From CAWCUZ01 sp963798795 (GTDB taxonomy: Bacteria; Acidobacteriota; Vicinamibacteria; Vicinamibacterales; SCN-69-37), in contig CAWCUZ010000002.1 in assembly GCA_963798795.1 (NCBI GenBank), positions 310,001 through 374,000 of the forward strand: DNA of 64,000 bases, read 5' to 3'. Positions 14,939 to 23,646 of the stretch are shown here, piece after piece (the first letter of the stretch is position 1; every line of letters starts with the position of its first letter). Under the pieces are notes generated by a model. It saw only the letters and a program-made list of their open reading frames with translations. It was not told the origin of the DNA and searched no databases. The position numbers were made by a program, and so were the translations under genes.

Positions 14939-16169
14939 GACTGATCCAATCCGTCCACCCACAACAGGATCGGACGGGGGCTGAGGGCCGGCCCGCCGCC
15001 GTCTGGGCGCGTCCATTCGCGCACGCCGCCCCAGGTCATGATGCGGCCGGACGCGAGCACCGCCGTCGTGGTCGCCACCGCCGCGGCAATTGACTGCACG
15101 CCCGTGAGCCCGGCGACTACCGCGGCGGTGGGGGCCGGCGGTCTTGCCGGCCAGCCGCGGCCAAGTTGATGGAACGTGTCGTCTCCCCAGGTGGTGACCG
15201 TGCCCTGGTCGGTCACGCCCGCCGCGTGCCTTCCGCCCGCCGCGATCGCCTTGATGCCGCGCGCGCCTGGCACGAGCGCAGGCACCGGTGAAGGCCTATC
15301 GCCGCCGTCTTTCGCGCCCCACGTCATCACCGTGCCATCCGCGAGCAGCGCAAGCCCAATCACCGCGCCTGCGGCAATCGCCACGGCGTTGCGAACGCCC
15401 TGAACGGGCACCGGCCTGTCGCGATCGGTTGTCGTGCCATCGCCGACTTGTCCCAGATTGTTGAAACCCCACCCGCGGACCGTGCCGTCCTTGAGCAGCG
15501 CCAGCGAATGCATCTCTCCCGCGCTGATCGCGACGACATCCGCGAGGTCAGGCACGCGCACGGGGAAGGGCACGTAGGTCATCCGGTCCGGTGTATGTGT
15601 CCTGAAGTTGACAACGGGCAGGGGCCCGATGCCGAGCTGACCTCGCCGGCCATCGCCCCATGCGTACACGCTGCCGTCACGGGCCAGCGCAAGGACGTGT
15701 TCCCGCTGCGCGGAGACATCGATCGCGTCGAACCTGGTCAGCGCGGCCACCGGCACGTTCGAGTTCGGTCCCCACGACGCCGACACCTCCAGGGCCGAGA
15801 GCGGCGTCGTGCCGAGCAGTCCGAAGCCGGCGTTCGAGCCCCAGGACAGGAGCCGGCCGTCGGCCAGCACCGCGAACGCGCATCGCGTTCCCACGGCGGC
15901 CTTGACGACGTTCGTGAGGCCCGGGATCGCCGCCAGCGTAAATGCCGCTGAAGGGCCCATTGTGGCCGAGGCCCAGCCAATCCGGGCGCCACGCCGTCGC
16001 GTGGTTCCTGTGTCAGCCAGGTCTTGACCGTTCCACCTGGCTCGAGGAGCAGGCCCTGGTCCAATCCGAGGATGATGCGGCACAGCGCCGTTGGGCGCGT
16101 CTGCGCCCACGCGCGCGACGCGGCCAGCGGCGACGCGGCCAGCAAGAAGAGCGCCTGGCGACGGTTCAT
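14935..16169 (-). pseudogene. Secreted RCC1-repeat protein, frameshifted near the N-terminus
   Basis: ATG 16169 overlaps the upstream gene stop (ATGA). The first 60 residues are a signal peptide (MNRRQALFLLAASPLAASRA) and RTPTALC-like mature sequence up to TWLTQEPRDGVA. The frame breaks at about 15980-15990; RIGWASATMGPSAAFTLAAI continues in another frame into six or seven RCC1 repeats such as LADGRLLSWGSNAGFGLLG and LKDGTVRGWGFNNLGQVGDG, to the stop at 14935. Restoring one base gives about 410 residues, one complete propeller and no extra domain, unlike the larger RCC1 protein at 6741-8981. Role unknown; likely periplasmic or extracellular. Confidence 0.8.
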
Positions 16170-16984
16170 GGACCGATCTCCTTCAGCCAGGCCTCCGCGG
16201 CCGCCCGTGCCGCAGTCGTGGCCTCCCGTCCGACGATGACGGCTTCCTGCCACCGCCACGACCGCTTCTGGTCGGCCCGCTCGAGGAACTCGACGCCATC
16301 GGGACCACCCGTCAGACTGATGGTCCTGGCCGAGAAGTTCGCGTCGGCCGTTTCGGAGAGGAATTCTCGCAGCCGACGCGCGAAGAGCTCGTGCGGATTG
16401 GCCGGATAGCGCTCATTGGCCTCTTTCGTGCGCGCGTCCGTGCTCGCGTTCTCCTGGGCGCGCTGCGCTTCCAACTGGGCCCGGAGCGTGTTCTCGAACT
16501 CCCCGCTCCGGATCGCCGCTTCCTGCTCCTCGACTGACTTGAGGAACTTCGCGGCGTCGGCCGGGGGCAACGCGGCCGCGGCTTGACGCATGGCCGCGAA
16601 CTGCGCCAGGGCCTGATCGACGGCCTTCTTGATCTCGTCATCGACCGTTGGCTGGTCTCGCGCCTGCGGAAGGGCGTCACGCCGCAGATTCGCGTAGGCC
16701 GTTTTGAACGCCGGTGAGTTGACGTACGCCCTGGCCCAGGCGAACAGGGCCGCGGCGGCCGGACCACGGACCGTCGGGGGAAGCTTGAGAAACCCTCGCG
16801 TGCCGGCGAGCACGATGGCGCTGCGGCGTCCCGTGGTCGGGGTCTGGATTTCGCTGATCACGAAGTTCCGCGCCGCGGTCTCCGTGAGGCCCAATGGCAC
16901 GAGCGCGCTCTGCGCCGCGAGCGCTCCGCCGGCGGCCATCGTTCCCACGATCGCCATCAAGGTTGCCGCCTGCCTGCCGGTCAT
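16166..16984 (-). CDS. Secreted helical protein coupled to the RCC1 gene
   Basis: 272 residues. The signal peptide (MTGRQAATLMAIVGTMAAGG, cleaved after ALA) is followed by a helical Ala/Glu/Gln-rich chain; residues about 130-210 look coiled-coil-like (FLKSVEEQEAAIRSGEFENT). It shares the SPAFK and AWLKE landmarks with 14015-14938. ATG 16984 overlaps the stop of a small upstream ORF, and its own stop overlaps the RCC1 start (both ATGA), so three genes are translationally coupled. A stalk or partner for the propeller is an attractive guess; nothing in the sequence proves it. Confidence 0.8.
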   Translation of the reverse strand: MTGRQAATLMAIVGTMAAGGALAAQSALVPLGLTETAARNFVISEIQTPTTGRRSAIVLAGTRGFLKLPPTVRGPAAAALFAWARAYVNSPAFKTAYANLRRDALPQARDQPTVDDEIKKAVDQALAQFAAMRQAAAALPPADAAKFLKSVEEQEAAIRSGEFENTLRAQLEAQRAQENASTDARTKEANERYPANPHELFARRLREFLSETADANFSARTISLTGGPDGVEFLERADQKRSWRWQEAVIVGREATTAARAAAEAWLKEIGP

Positions 16985-17130
16985 CCTGCGTCTCTCTGAC
17001 CGGGCCGTAGACGAATGGCCGTGGGCAGATCCGGGCGTTGCTGCGAGGCGGGAGTGTCGACGAATGCGCTGGCGATTGCCAGCGCCATGGCGAGCGTCGC
17101 AGCAGGAGCGAGCCGGACCAATCGAGCCAT
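16981..17130 (-). CDS. 49-residue signal-peptide protein heading the RCC1 operon
   Basis: ATG 17130 is preceded by an excellent Shine-Dalgarno (GGGAGGTGACC). The product begins MARLVRLAPAATLAMALAIA, a complete Sec signal peptide with likely cleavage after SAF or near VDTPA, leaving a mature peptide of 20-25 residues rich in Arg, Pro and Gln. Its stop overlaps the next ATG by ATGA. The strong ribosome site and coupling argue it is translated. It may be a leader that sets expression of the next two genes, a decayed relative of its neighbours, or a secreted small peptide. Confidence 0.55.
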   Translation of the reverse strand: MARLVRLAPAATLAMALAIASAFVDTPASQQRPDLPTAIRLRPGQRDAG

Positions 17131-17290
17131 GGTCACCTCCCGTCGAGCGAGGCGAGTATAGTGCCATCGCGAGTCGTCGAGAGGGCAGATTTCCGACGTT
17201 CCGGGGTCGAGGTTCCGGGTTCCGGGTTCGTTCCGGTCCGGATTCCGGCGTCGCGGTCCCCGAACCCGGCGAACGCGGCACCGAACCCCG

Positions 17291-17385
17291 GAACGAACCC
17301 GGAACCCCGGAACGAACCCGGAACCCCGGAACGAACCCGGAACCCGGGAACGAACCCGGAACCCGGGAACGAACCCGGAACTTCG
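17291..17385. repeat. Five tandem 19-bp units, GC-rich intergenic
   Basis: Five copies of GAACGAACCCGGAACCCCG (last copies vary at two or three end positions) run head to tail from 17291 to 17385, with degenerate GGTTCCGGGTTC-type half-units from about 17205 and up to 17402. The array fills the gap between the RCC1 operon promoter and the 3' end of the ABC permease. It could expand or contract by slippage and is a likely assembly trouble spot. Confidence 0.85.
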
Positions 17386-17407
17386 AACCCCGAACCCGGA
17401 ACCTCGT

Positions 17408-19150
17408 CTAGGTCTCCCCCGCCTCCACCTCGCTGACGTCCGTGCGCTCGAGCACGCGGCCGAACCAGACCGTCGCCAGCGCGCACTCGGTCAGGATGAC
17501 CGCGGACGCGACCGCGGCCGGAAGCAGGACGAACACGACGCCGGTGGCGACATAGAGCCCGATCCCGACGAGGCCGGCGGCGATGGCCGCGGGCACGAGC
17601 GCCACGACCACGGTGAGCAGGATCCCCGCGAGCGAGAGCAGGCGCTGTCCCATGGCGTCGATACCGCGCGCGCGGGTGCTCCCGACGGCGATCCATCCCG
17701 GGAACAGCACGGCCGCGCCGTTCTGCACCACGAGCTGCGTCGCGATGATGGCGGGCGCCAGCAGCATCGCGGCCGCGGCGTACGAGATCCGATGGGCCAG
17801 CACCGCGGCGCTCCGGGACGAGCCGGGCAGACTGCCGAACAGCAGCGCCGCGCCGACGATCGCGAGCCAGGCCACGATCGAGAGCACGACGCCCGGCGCG
17901 AGCACCTCGCCGCGAACGAGCGCGGCGCCGCTGACCGGCCAGCTCTTCAACACGGCCAGCTTGGCGAGATCCTGCCGAAGGTCGTTGCGCATGACGAGCG
18001 GTCCCATGAACAGCGTCATGACGCCGAACATGATGCACAGCATGGCCGCCGTCGCCGCGAGTCCGCCCCGCCCGCTGCGGCCCAGCGCCAGGCTGAACAC
18101 GACGAGGACGACCAGCAACCGGACGAGGGTCCGCAGCGACACGTAGCGGCCGAGCAGGATGAGGTTCTTCCAGAGGATGGCGAACTCGGGGCGCCCGTTC
18201 AAACCGAGCGAAAACGGCGCCGCGGCAGCCCGGTTCCGCGCGCGGCGCGGCGCCGGTCCCTGGCGCACCCGGGCCCGCTTCTCGGCATTCTCGGCCGACG
18301 CCTCCTCGAACGCGGTGTCCGATCGAATCACCCAGGCGTAGGTCAGCGCGATGCCCAGCACGGCCAGCCCGAGCGATCGCAGGAACTGATCTGGATCCGG
18401 CGTGAGCGGCAGGCGGGCGAGCGTCATGAACGGCCAGAGCGCGACATGCGCCGGGCCGGCGGCGGTGAGCCGCCTGATTTCCGTCAGCACCGTCGGCGCA
18501 TCGGGCGCGGTGCGGAGGACACTCCAGTCGCCAACCACCGCCGCCACCAGGACGCCCGTGGCGGCGAGGAGCACGGCCGGGACCACCCACTGCCGTGCCA
18601 GGCCCGCACGACCATGCTGCCGCAGGCTGCCGCGGCTGAGCGACACGCCGATGCTGTAGAGGCGGCTGACCGTCAGGATCAACCAGGCGCCGACGAGGAA
18701 CCGCCAGCCGGCCGCCAGCGAGCCCGGCCGGAGGATGAGCGTGGCGATCGCGCTGCCGAACAGCAGGCCGAGTTGCGAGCGCAGCAGCTTGTAGTGCAGG
18801 AGCTGGCGCCGGCTCAGCGGCGCGGTGAACAGCCACTGCACTTCCGACCGGGTGAACTCGATGCCGCGTCGTGTTCCCGGCAGAATCCACATCAGCACGG
18901 CCACGACCAGCAGGAACACGGCGGCGAACAGGACGACCGTGTCGAGCGCCTCGGCCAGTCGTCCGAGCATCGAGGCGGGCACCCGGCCGCGCGAACCGCC
19001 GCTGAACGCCCGGACGAAGACGAAGTAGTACATGTAGAGCCCGCCGACAATCGACCCGATCAGGTACCGGGGCTCGCGCAGGCGGCGCAGCCGGACGCGC
19101 GCCCGGTTGCGCAGGCTCCACCACGACAGGGCCAGGAAGGTGCCGGCCAT
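17408..19150 (-). CDS. ABC-2 type transporter permease
   Basis: About 580 residues from ATG 19150, which shares its A with the ATPase stop (TGATG). There are several clear membrane spans: IGSIVGGLYMYYFVFVRAF, TVVLFAAVFLLVVAVLMWIL, VVPAVLLAATGVLVAAVVG, LLVVLVVFSLALGRSG, VLSIVAWLAIVGAALLFG, and two near the C-terminus. A large cytoplasmic loop near residue 290-320 is Arg-rich. It resembles the long permeases paired with single ATPases in exporters of unknown substrate (drug, lipid or peptide). It forms an operon with the ATPase and, upstream, an M28 peptidase. Confidence 0.8.
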   Translation of the reverse strand: MAGTFLALSWWSLRNRARVRLRRLREPRYLIGSIVGGLYMYYFVFVRAFSGGSRGRVPASMLGRLAEALDTVVLFAAVFLLVVAVLMWILPGTRRGIEFTRSEVQWLFTAPLSRRQLLHYKLLRSQLGLLFGSAIATLILRPGSLAAGWRFLVGAWLILTVSRLYSIGVSLSRGSLRQHGRAGLARQWVVPAVLLAATGVLVAAVVGDWSVLRTAPDAPTVLTEIRRLTAAGPAHVALWPFMTLARLPLTPDPDQFLRSLGLAVLGIALTYAWVIRSDTAFEEASAENAEKRARVRQGPAPRRARNRAAAAPFSLGLNGRPEFAILWKNLILLGRYVSLRTLVRLLVVLVVFSLALGRSGRGGLAATAAMLCIMFGVMTLFMGPLVMRNDLRQDLAKLAVLKSWPVSGAALVRGEVLAPGVVLSIVAWLAIVGAALLFGSLPGSSRSAAVLAHRISYAAAAMLLAPAIIATQLVVQNGAAVLFPGWIAVGSTRARGIDAMGQRLLSLAGILLTVVVALVPAAIAAGLVGIGLYVATGVVFVLLPAAVASAVILTECALATVWFGRVLERTDVSEVEAGET

Positions 19151-19896
19151 CAACTGTCGCGGGCGGTGACCTTCAGGAAGATCTGCTCCAGGGTCGAGCC
19201 GGCGGCGGCCATTTCGGCGCGGGCCGACAGTTCGGCCAGCGTGCCGTCGGCAATCTTCACGCCGCGATCGATGATGACGACGCGGTGGCAGATCTCCTCG
19301 ACGAGGTGCAGCAGGTGGGACGACACGATGATGGCGGCGCCGGCCTGGCCGCGCGCGACGATCGTCTGCTTCATCCGGCGGATGCCGAGTGGATCGAGCC
19401 CGGTCAGCGGCTCGTCGAACAGAATCGCCTGCGGATCGTGCAGCAGCCCGCAGGCGATGGCGACCTTCTGCTTCATGCCGCGCGACAGCTCGCCCGGCAG
19501 CGCGCCCTCTTTGCCCGTCAGCTCGAGTTCCTGGAGCAACGCGGCGGCGCGCGCGTCGAAATCGCGCACCTGGTAGAGCCGCGCCGTCAGCCGGAGGTGT
19601 TCGACGACCGTGAGGTACTCGAACAACTGCGGCTCGTCGGCCATGAACGCCAGCCGCTTCTTGGCCTCGATCCCGTCGCTGACGATGTCGTGGCCATCGA
19701 TCGCGACCGAGCCGGTCGTCGGCGCATGGATGCCGACGATGCACCTCAGCGTGGAGGTCTTGCCGGCCCCGTTCGGCCCGATGAGACCGACGATCTCGCC
19801 GGCACCCACCGAGAACGCCAGGTCCGACACCGCCCGGAAGTCGCCGTAGGTCTTGGTGAGGGCCCGAACGGCAATCATCGGGCGGACATCAGCCAC
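19150..19896 (-). CDS. ABC transporter ATP-binding protein
   Basis: 248 residues with all ATPase motifs: Walker A GPNGAGKTSTLRCI (about residue 39-52), signature LSRGMKQKVAIACGLLHDPQ, Walker B AILFDEPLTGLDPLG and the H-loop IIVSSHLLHLVEEIC. It belongs to the CcmA/NatA-type family that powers ABC-2 exporters and pairs with the next gene. GTG 19896 is 3 nt after the M28 peptidase stop; ATG 19878 is an internal alternative that keeps the whole fold. Confidence 0.93.
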   Translation of the reverse strand: MADVRPMIAVRALTKTYGDFRAVSDLAFSVGAGEIVGLIGPNGAGKTSTLRCIVGIHAPTTGSVAIDGHDIVSDGIEAKKRLAFMADEPQLFEYLTVVEHLRLTARLYQVRDFDARAAALLQELELTGKEGALPGELSRGMKQKVAIACGLLHDPQAILFDEPLTGLDPLGIRRMKQTIVARGQAGAAIIVSSHLLHLVEEICHRVVIIDRGVKIADGTLAELSARAEMAAAGSTLEQIFLKVTARDS

Positions 19897-19899
19897 GGG

Positions 19900-21262
19900 T
19901 CAGCGGCCCCCGGAGACGATCTTCAGCCCCACCAGCTGCGCGATGGCCGCCGCCGTCGTTTGCGCGGCGTTCAGGCCAAGTCGGAAATCCTTGTCCGAAT
20001 AGGTGGCGAAGACGTCGGTCGGCTGGTGCCAGTTCGGATCCCAGCCGGCGCCAATCTGCGCGCCGCGCTCGTTCTCGCGAAGGCTGATCGCGGGCACGAG
20101 GTTCTGAAAGGGGCCCGAGTCGGTGTTCGTCATGTGCGGGCCGACGGCGGCCGGGTAGTCGGTCGCGTACTTTTCGTTGGCGGCCTTGAAGAACCAGGCC
20201 AGCCTGGCCGACGCCTCCGCCAGGTCCGAGTTGGACTGGAACTCCACGTTCACGTCGGCTTCCGGCCGCGGATCCGGGCCGACCGTGCCGTCGGCGCGCG
20301 GCATGCCGTGGTCCCACATCATCATGTCGTGCTGGATCATCCCGAGCCACTTGGGCTCCGGATACCGGCCCGACGCCGGCGGGTCCTCACGCCCCTGCAG
20401 ATCCTTGCGCTGCGTCACGTAGGCAGTGCTGCCGCGCAGGCCGCCCTCTTCGCCGTTCCAGAGCGCGAACCGGACCGTCCGCTCCGTCTGCACGTCGGGC
20501 GATCCGAAAATACGCGCCAGCTCGATCACCAGCGCCGCGCCCGACCCGTCGTCGTTGGCGGCCTGGTTGTAGCCGTGGCCGTCCATGTGGCCGCCGATGA
20601 TGTACATCTCCTCGGGATGCGTCGTGCCGACCTTGGTGACGTAGACGTCCTCGGCCCACTGCGCCACAACGGGCTGTGAATCGAGCGCACGGATCGCCTC
20701 GTCCGGCTGCCGCTCGGGATCGCAGTTGACGCCCGTGCGCGCCGTGTAGCCGAACATCGTGCTGCCGCCCGGCCCGGAGCCGCCGCGGCCGATCTCGCCG
20801 CCGGTCGGCGTCGGCTGGCCCGCCCCCTGGTTGCCGCGACCGCCGCGCCCGCGCTGGCCGGCGCCCTGGGCACGACCCGCTGCCTGACCACGCCCGGCGC
20901 CCTGCCGCCCGCCACGCGCCGGCGCGTTCGGATTGGCCGGCGCCCCCGGCACGCTCGGCCCGCACGGGCGTGTGGCCGCCGGAAAGTCGTAGCGCAGGCG
21001 CGCGCTGTTCGTGTACCCGAAGCCCTTCAGCCGCGCTTCAATCCAGTCGACCGCATCCTGATTCCGCTTCGTGCCTTCGCGCCGGTCGCCGAACGTCGTC
21101 AGTCCCTTGACGGTGTTCTTGTACCGACTCGAGCGTGAGCCGGCTGACGAGGACCGCAATCGGATCCTCGGTCTGGGGCTGCGCCTGCTGGGCGGCCGGC
21201 AGGGCGGCCACTCCGCTCAGCAGCGCGGCCGCGGTCATGGCGATGAAGGGTCTGATGCGCAT
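19900..21262 (-). pseudogene. Secreted M28 family metallopeptidase, frameshifted near the N-terminus
   Basis: Corrected length is about 453 residues. ATG 21262 gives a signal peptide (MRIRPFIAMTAAALLSGVAA, cleaved near PAAQQA) and RLTLES, then the frame breaks at about 21124, where the minus strand reads GAGTCGGTACAAG; dropping one G restores YKNTVKGLTTFGDRREGTKR. The zinc site reads GGHMDGHG with AANDDGSGAALV, then WNGEEGGLRGSTAY and NTDSGPF, as in M28 aminopeptidases. A Gly/Arg/Gln/Ala low-complexity insert sits near residues 100-140. It likely trims peptides in the periplasm or outside the cell. The ABC exporter follows directly. Confidence 0.82.
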
Positions 21263-21266
21263 GGCG

Positions 21267-22070
21267 TCATTGTAGGCGCGGAGCGCGTCGGTTGGCGACC
21301 ACCGTGACGGCCACATCGGGCCGGTCGGTGATGAGGCCGGCGACGCCCTGGTCGAGGAGGCGCTCCATGTCGGCGCGTTCGTCAACGACCCAGACGTGGA
21401 CGGGCCGGCCGGCGCGGCGGGCGGCGCGCACGAAGCCCGGCCGGACGGTGTCCCGCTCGTCGAGACGGAGCGGCAGGTGAAAGACATCGTACGCGCCCGC
21501 CCGCGGCGGCAGGCCGGCCGAGGCGCGGCGCATCGCGCGCTGAGCGTCCGCCATCGAGGCGCCCGTCTTCACCTCCGGCGCGAGTCGGCGGAACCGTGAC
21601 AGGACTGCGTCGCTGAAGCCGCCGACGACGACCCGGTCAGTGGCGCGGGCCGCGCGGATCGCGCCAGCGGCGGCATCGGCAATCTCCGGCCGGTCGCCCT
21701 TGAGCTCGACGACCAGCGGAACGGCGCGGTACCGGTCGAGCACGCTGGCCAGGCTCGGCACGCCGATGCCGTGCCCGCGGAACGGGTACGCGTCACCGGC
21801 ACCGAAGTGAAACGCCGCGTCGACCCGGGCCAGATCGGCCGCGGTGCGTTCGTTGACGGGGCCGATCGCCCCGGTCGTGCGATCGAGCATGGCGTCGTGG
21901 ATGACGACGAGCTCGCCGTCGCGGGCGAGATGGACATCGCATTCGAGGGCATCGGCGCCGAGCGCGACGGCGTGGTCGAAGGCCGGGACGGTGTTCTCGG
22001 GCCGCAGCGCGGATCCGCCGCGATGGGCGATGACGACCTCACGCGACAACGACAGCAGCCGGTCGAGCAT
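21267..22070 (-). CDS. Glycerophosphodiester phosphodiesterase family protein
   Basis: 267 residues from ATG 22070. The GDPD barrel signature is clear: VVIAHRGGSALRPENTVPAF at residue 12-31 (catalytic His in HRG and the E-N-T loop), GADALECDVHLARDGELVVI (metal-binding Glu and Asp), then HDAMLDRTTG with the second catalytic His. VELKGD and VWVVDERADMERLLDQGVAG follow as in cytosolic bacterial enzymes. It hydrolyses glycerophosphodiesters from phospholipid turnover to glycerol-3-phosphate and an alcohol. It has no signal peptide. Four bases separate it from the M28 gene; it is divergent from the MoxR gene across 37 bp. Confidence 0.92.
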   Translation of the reverse strand: MLDRLLSLSREVVIAHRGGSALRPENTVPAFDHAVALGADALECDVHLARDGELVVIHDAMLDRTTGAIGPVNERTAADLARVDAAFHFGAGDAYPFRGHGIGVPSLASVLDRYRAVPLVVELKGDRPEIADAAAGAIRAARATDRVVVGGFSDAVLSRFRRLAPEVKTGASMADAQRAMRRASAGLPPRAGAYDVFHLPLRLDERDTVRPGFVRAARRAGRPVHVWVVDERADMERLLDQGVAGLITDRPDVAVTVVANRRAPRLQ

Positions 22071-22096
22071 TCGATTGCAAACCCTCGCGCACGCGG

Positions 22097-22102
22097 TAGT
22101 AT
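22097..22102 (+). promoter_or_regulatory. -10 box of a leaderless promoter for the MoxR-like gene
   Basis: TAGTAT (22097-22102) ends 5 nt before ATG 22108, and no Shine-Dalgarno precedes that ATG. With initiation 5-7 nt after the box the mRNA would begin at the start codon. Confidence 0.45.
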
Positions 22103-22107
22103 GACCT

Positions 22108-23643
22108 ATGGCTCTACCCACCACACGTGGCGCACTTCGCGAAGCCGTGGCCGCCGGCCGGGTGCCGCGGCGGACGGTGCGCGATGAGCTGCGTCAGAAC
22201 CTGATGGCGCGGCTGCGCGAGCGCGCGCCGCTCTTCCCCGGCATCGTGGGTTACGACGAGACGGTCGTGCCGCAGGTCGTCAACGCGATCCTGGCGCGGC
22301 ATCACTTCATCCTGCTCGGCTTGCGCGGACAGGCCAAGACGCGGCTGCTGCGTGCGCTGACGTCGCTGCTCGACGAACAGCTGCCGGTCGTCGCCGGCTG
22401 CGAGATTCACGACGACCCGCTCGCCCCGCTGTGCGCCGCCTGCGGCGCGCGCGTGGCGACCGACGGCGACGAGCTGGCGGTCACCTGGCTCCCGCGCGAC
22501 CGGCGGTACATCGAGAAGCTGGCCACGCCGGACGTGACGATCGCGGACATGATCGGCGACGTCGATCCGATCAAGGCCGCGCGGGCCGGTCTCCAGCTCG
22601 GCGACGAGCTGACGATGCACTACGGGCTGCTGCCGCGCGCCAACCGGGGCATCTTCGCCATCAACGAACTGCCGGACCTGGCGAGCAAGGTGCAGGTGGG
22701 GCTGTTCAACATCCTCCAGGAAGGCGACGTCCAGATCAAAGGCTATCCGGTCCGGCTGCGGCTCGACCTCGTGATGGCGTTCAGCGCGAACCCGGAGGAC
22801 TACACCGCGCGCGGCAAGATCATCACGCCGCTCAAGGACCGCATCGGCTCCGAGATCCGGACCCACTATCCACGAAGCCGCGCCGACGCGATGGCGATCA
22901 CCGCGCAGGAGGCCTGGGTGGACCGGCGCGACGACACGGCGGGGGCCACGCCCGTGCACGTGCCGTCGTTCGTGCGGGAGGTGGTCGAGGAAGTCGCCTT
23001 CCACGCCCGCAAGGACCAGAAGGTCGACACGCGATCGGGCGTGAGCCAGCGGCTGCCGATCACGACGCTCGAACACGTCGTGTCGAACGCCGAACGCCGG
23101 GCGCTGCTCAATGGCGAGGCGGCGGCCGTCCCGCGCGTGAGCGACGTGTACGCGGCGCTGCCGTCGCTCACGGGCAAGATCGAGCTCGAGTACGAGGGCG
23201 AACTGAAGGGCCCCGAGCACGTGTCGCGCGAACTCGTGCGCGCCGCGGTGGCGACCGTGTTCGACGGCTACGCGACGAGTCTCGATGCCGCGCCCATCGT
23301 CGAGTGGTTCGAGAACGGCGGCACCGTCGACCTGTCGGACACGACGCCGGCCTCCGACCTGCTGAGCGCGACGACCCGCATCGACGGCCTCGACCGCGCC
23401 GTCCAGGCGCTCGGCGTGGCCGGCCGCGACCCGGAGCCGATCCGCGCCGCCAGCGCCGACTTCGTCCTGGAAGGCCTGTGCGCCCTGCGCAAGATCAGCC
23501 GGACCGACGAGGGGCGGCTGTTCGCCGGCCCCGGCGCCACCGACCGCCGGGCGGCCCGCCAGCGCGAACGCACCATCGAGGCGCTGATGGACGAGGACGA
23601 AGAGGGCGTGACGACCAAGGGCAAGAAGAAGTACTACAACTGA
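22108..23643 (+). CDS. MoxR/magnesium-chelatase-like AAA+ ATPase
   Basis: 511 residues. The AAA+ core holds a Walker A (GLRGQAKTRLLRAL, about residue 71-84), Walker B and sensor stretch NRGIFAINELPDLASKVQVG, and AFSANPEDYTARGKIITPLK. A cysteine-containing insert (VAGCEIHDDPLAPLCAACGA, about residue 92-111) sits before the beta hairpin and could bind zinc. The rest resembles the ChlI/BchI subfamily. With the VWA protein 4 bp downstream it forms the typical MoxR-VWA pair, an ATP-driven chaperone or metal-insertion machine; the client is unknown. It is probably leaderless. Confidence 0.88.
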   Translation: MALPTTRGALREAVAAGRVPRRTVRDELRQNLMARLRERAPLFPGIVGYDETVVPQVVNAILARHHFILLGLRGQAKTRLLRALTSLLDEQLPVVAGCEIHDDPLAPLCAACGARVATDGDELAVTWLPRDRRYIEKLATPDVTIADMIGDVDPIKAARAGLQLGDELTMHYGLLPRANRGIFAINELPDLASKVQVGLFNILQEGDVQIKGYPVRLRLDLVMAFSANPEDYTARGKIITPLKDRIGSEIRTHYPRSRADAMAITAQEAWVDRRDDTAGATPVHVPSFVREVVEEVAFHARKDQKVDTRSGVSQRLPITTLEHVVSNAERRALLNGEAAAVPRVSDVYAALPSLTGKIELEYEGELKGPEHVSRELVRAAVATVFDGYATSLDAAPIVEWFENGGTVDLSDTTPASDLLSATTRIDGLDRAVQALGVAGRDPEPIRAASADFVLEGLCALRKISRTDEGRLFAGPGATDRRAARQRERTIEALMDEDEEGVTTKGKKKYYN

Positions 23644-23646
23644 CCC

